From NCBI RefSeq assembly GCF_947498345.1, contig NZ_CANMJY010000004.1:1-64000 (forward strand): 64,000 nucleotides of DNA, read 5' to 3'. The DNA is from an uncultured Winogradskyella sp. Its GTDB lineage: Bacteria; Bacteroidota; Bacteroidia; Flavobacteriales; Flavobacteriaceae. Position numbers and translations under genes: made by a program. The notes below the pieces were generated by a model that made no database searches, was not told the DNA's origin, and saw only the letters and a program-made list of their open reading frames with translations. Positions 63,794 to 64,000 of this stretch are shown here, in pieces. Each line of letters starts with the position of its first letter. The stretch's first letter is position 1.

Positions 63794-64000
63794 GTAATAT
63801 AGTCTTTACAAGTTTATTTTGATCTATGCTAAATTGAAAACCTAAACGTTCAATACCTCCATAGACCATATTATTATTTATTTCTGAAGCAAAATTATAA
63901 TGCCTTAGTAATGCTTCATGTCCTTTTCTGTTGAGTTTAATACCTGTCTCTGTTTCGTCTAAGAATATTGAAAGCCTATCTATTATGCGTCTTAATTGTG
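63783..64000 (-). CDS. C-terminal part of an unidentified gene (start outside window)
   Basis: The minus frame from 63998 is open for 71 codons to a TAA at 63783-63785, overlapping the nucleoside phosphorylase start by 11 bases. It reads FLDETETGIKLNRKGHEALL and ends YGGIERLGFQFSIDQ then KTILHVN. No family recognised. The overlap indicates translational coupling. Confidence 0.6.
   Translation of the reverse strand, partial: QLRRIIDRLSIFLDETETGIKLNRKGHEALLRHYNFASEINNNMVYGGIERLGFQFSIDQNKLVKTILHVN

Overview
The window is a continuous, gene-dense stretch of chromosome from a marine-type Flavobacteriaceae member (Bacteroidota). The evidence is the low GC, the flavobacterial -7 elements (TAnnTTTG) close to start codons, the Bacteroidota LptD, an SxxK hydrolase fused to a GH3 enzyme, short Bacteroidota-type MenF and MenE, BshA (bacillithiol), a Smr-less MutS2 and a membrane TPR-HTH regulator. 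The genus cannot be fixed from sequence alone. I saw no rRNA, tRNA, CRISPR array, transposase or phage module.

Layout. 1-11441: the end of a YadA-head/S74 protein, regulators (AraC-GyrI, GntR-FCD, tandem AraC), two SxxK serine hydrolases, a small YHS/SPW cluster, and an ECF sigma / HEAT anti-sigma-like / DUF4097 operon. 11438-25237: a nearly complete menaquinone block (menI, menF, menD, menB, menA, menC, menE) interleaved with DUF2853, CvfB-like, UPF0173, sterol desaturase, DUF2490 and CPBP genes. No canonical menH is present, although an alpha/beta hydrolase lies divergent to menI. 26019-34360: envelope genes (LptD, SPOR-amidase, MCE/MlaD-like) followed by a split Fe-S oxidoreductase and two poorly known genes. 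34485-46202: serB, a GH3-SxxK fusion, bshA, a GIY-YIG gene, an LpxH-like phosphoesterase, aroC, an oligopeptidase B-like lipoprotein and a dicarboxylate/amino-acid symporter.

46268-51550 is a tight six-gene operon: a GshB-like ATP-grasp ligase, a TM protein, a TerB-like protein, an RDD membrane protein, an N-formylglutamate amidohydrolase-like enzyme and a QEGLA/DUF1704 metalloprotease with HExxxH. It looks like an uncharacterised peptide or amino-acid conjugate pathway.

51859-58662 is the most unusual area. A DUF4139 protein carries an inserted carboxypeptidase-regulatory domain and TonB plug, and its leader can fold over its own start codon. A membrane TPR-HTH regulator is divergent to a lipoprotein that I read as a beta-trefoil-like lectin joined to an aerolysin-like pore-forming domain. 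The shared intergenic region holds a repeated TTGTCCAT operator-like array, which suggests a regulated pore-forming effector. The window closes with mutS2, ung, a leaderless substrate-binding-like protein, a nucleoside phosphorylase and a partial gene. Several intergenic palindromes (981-1078, 6019-6039, 7042-7096, 38803-38932) look like repeat or regulatory elements.
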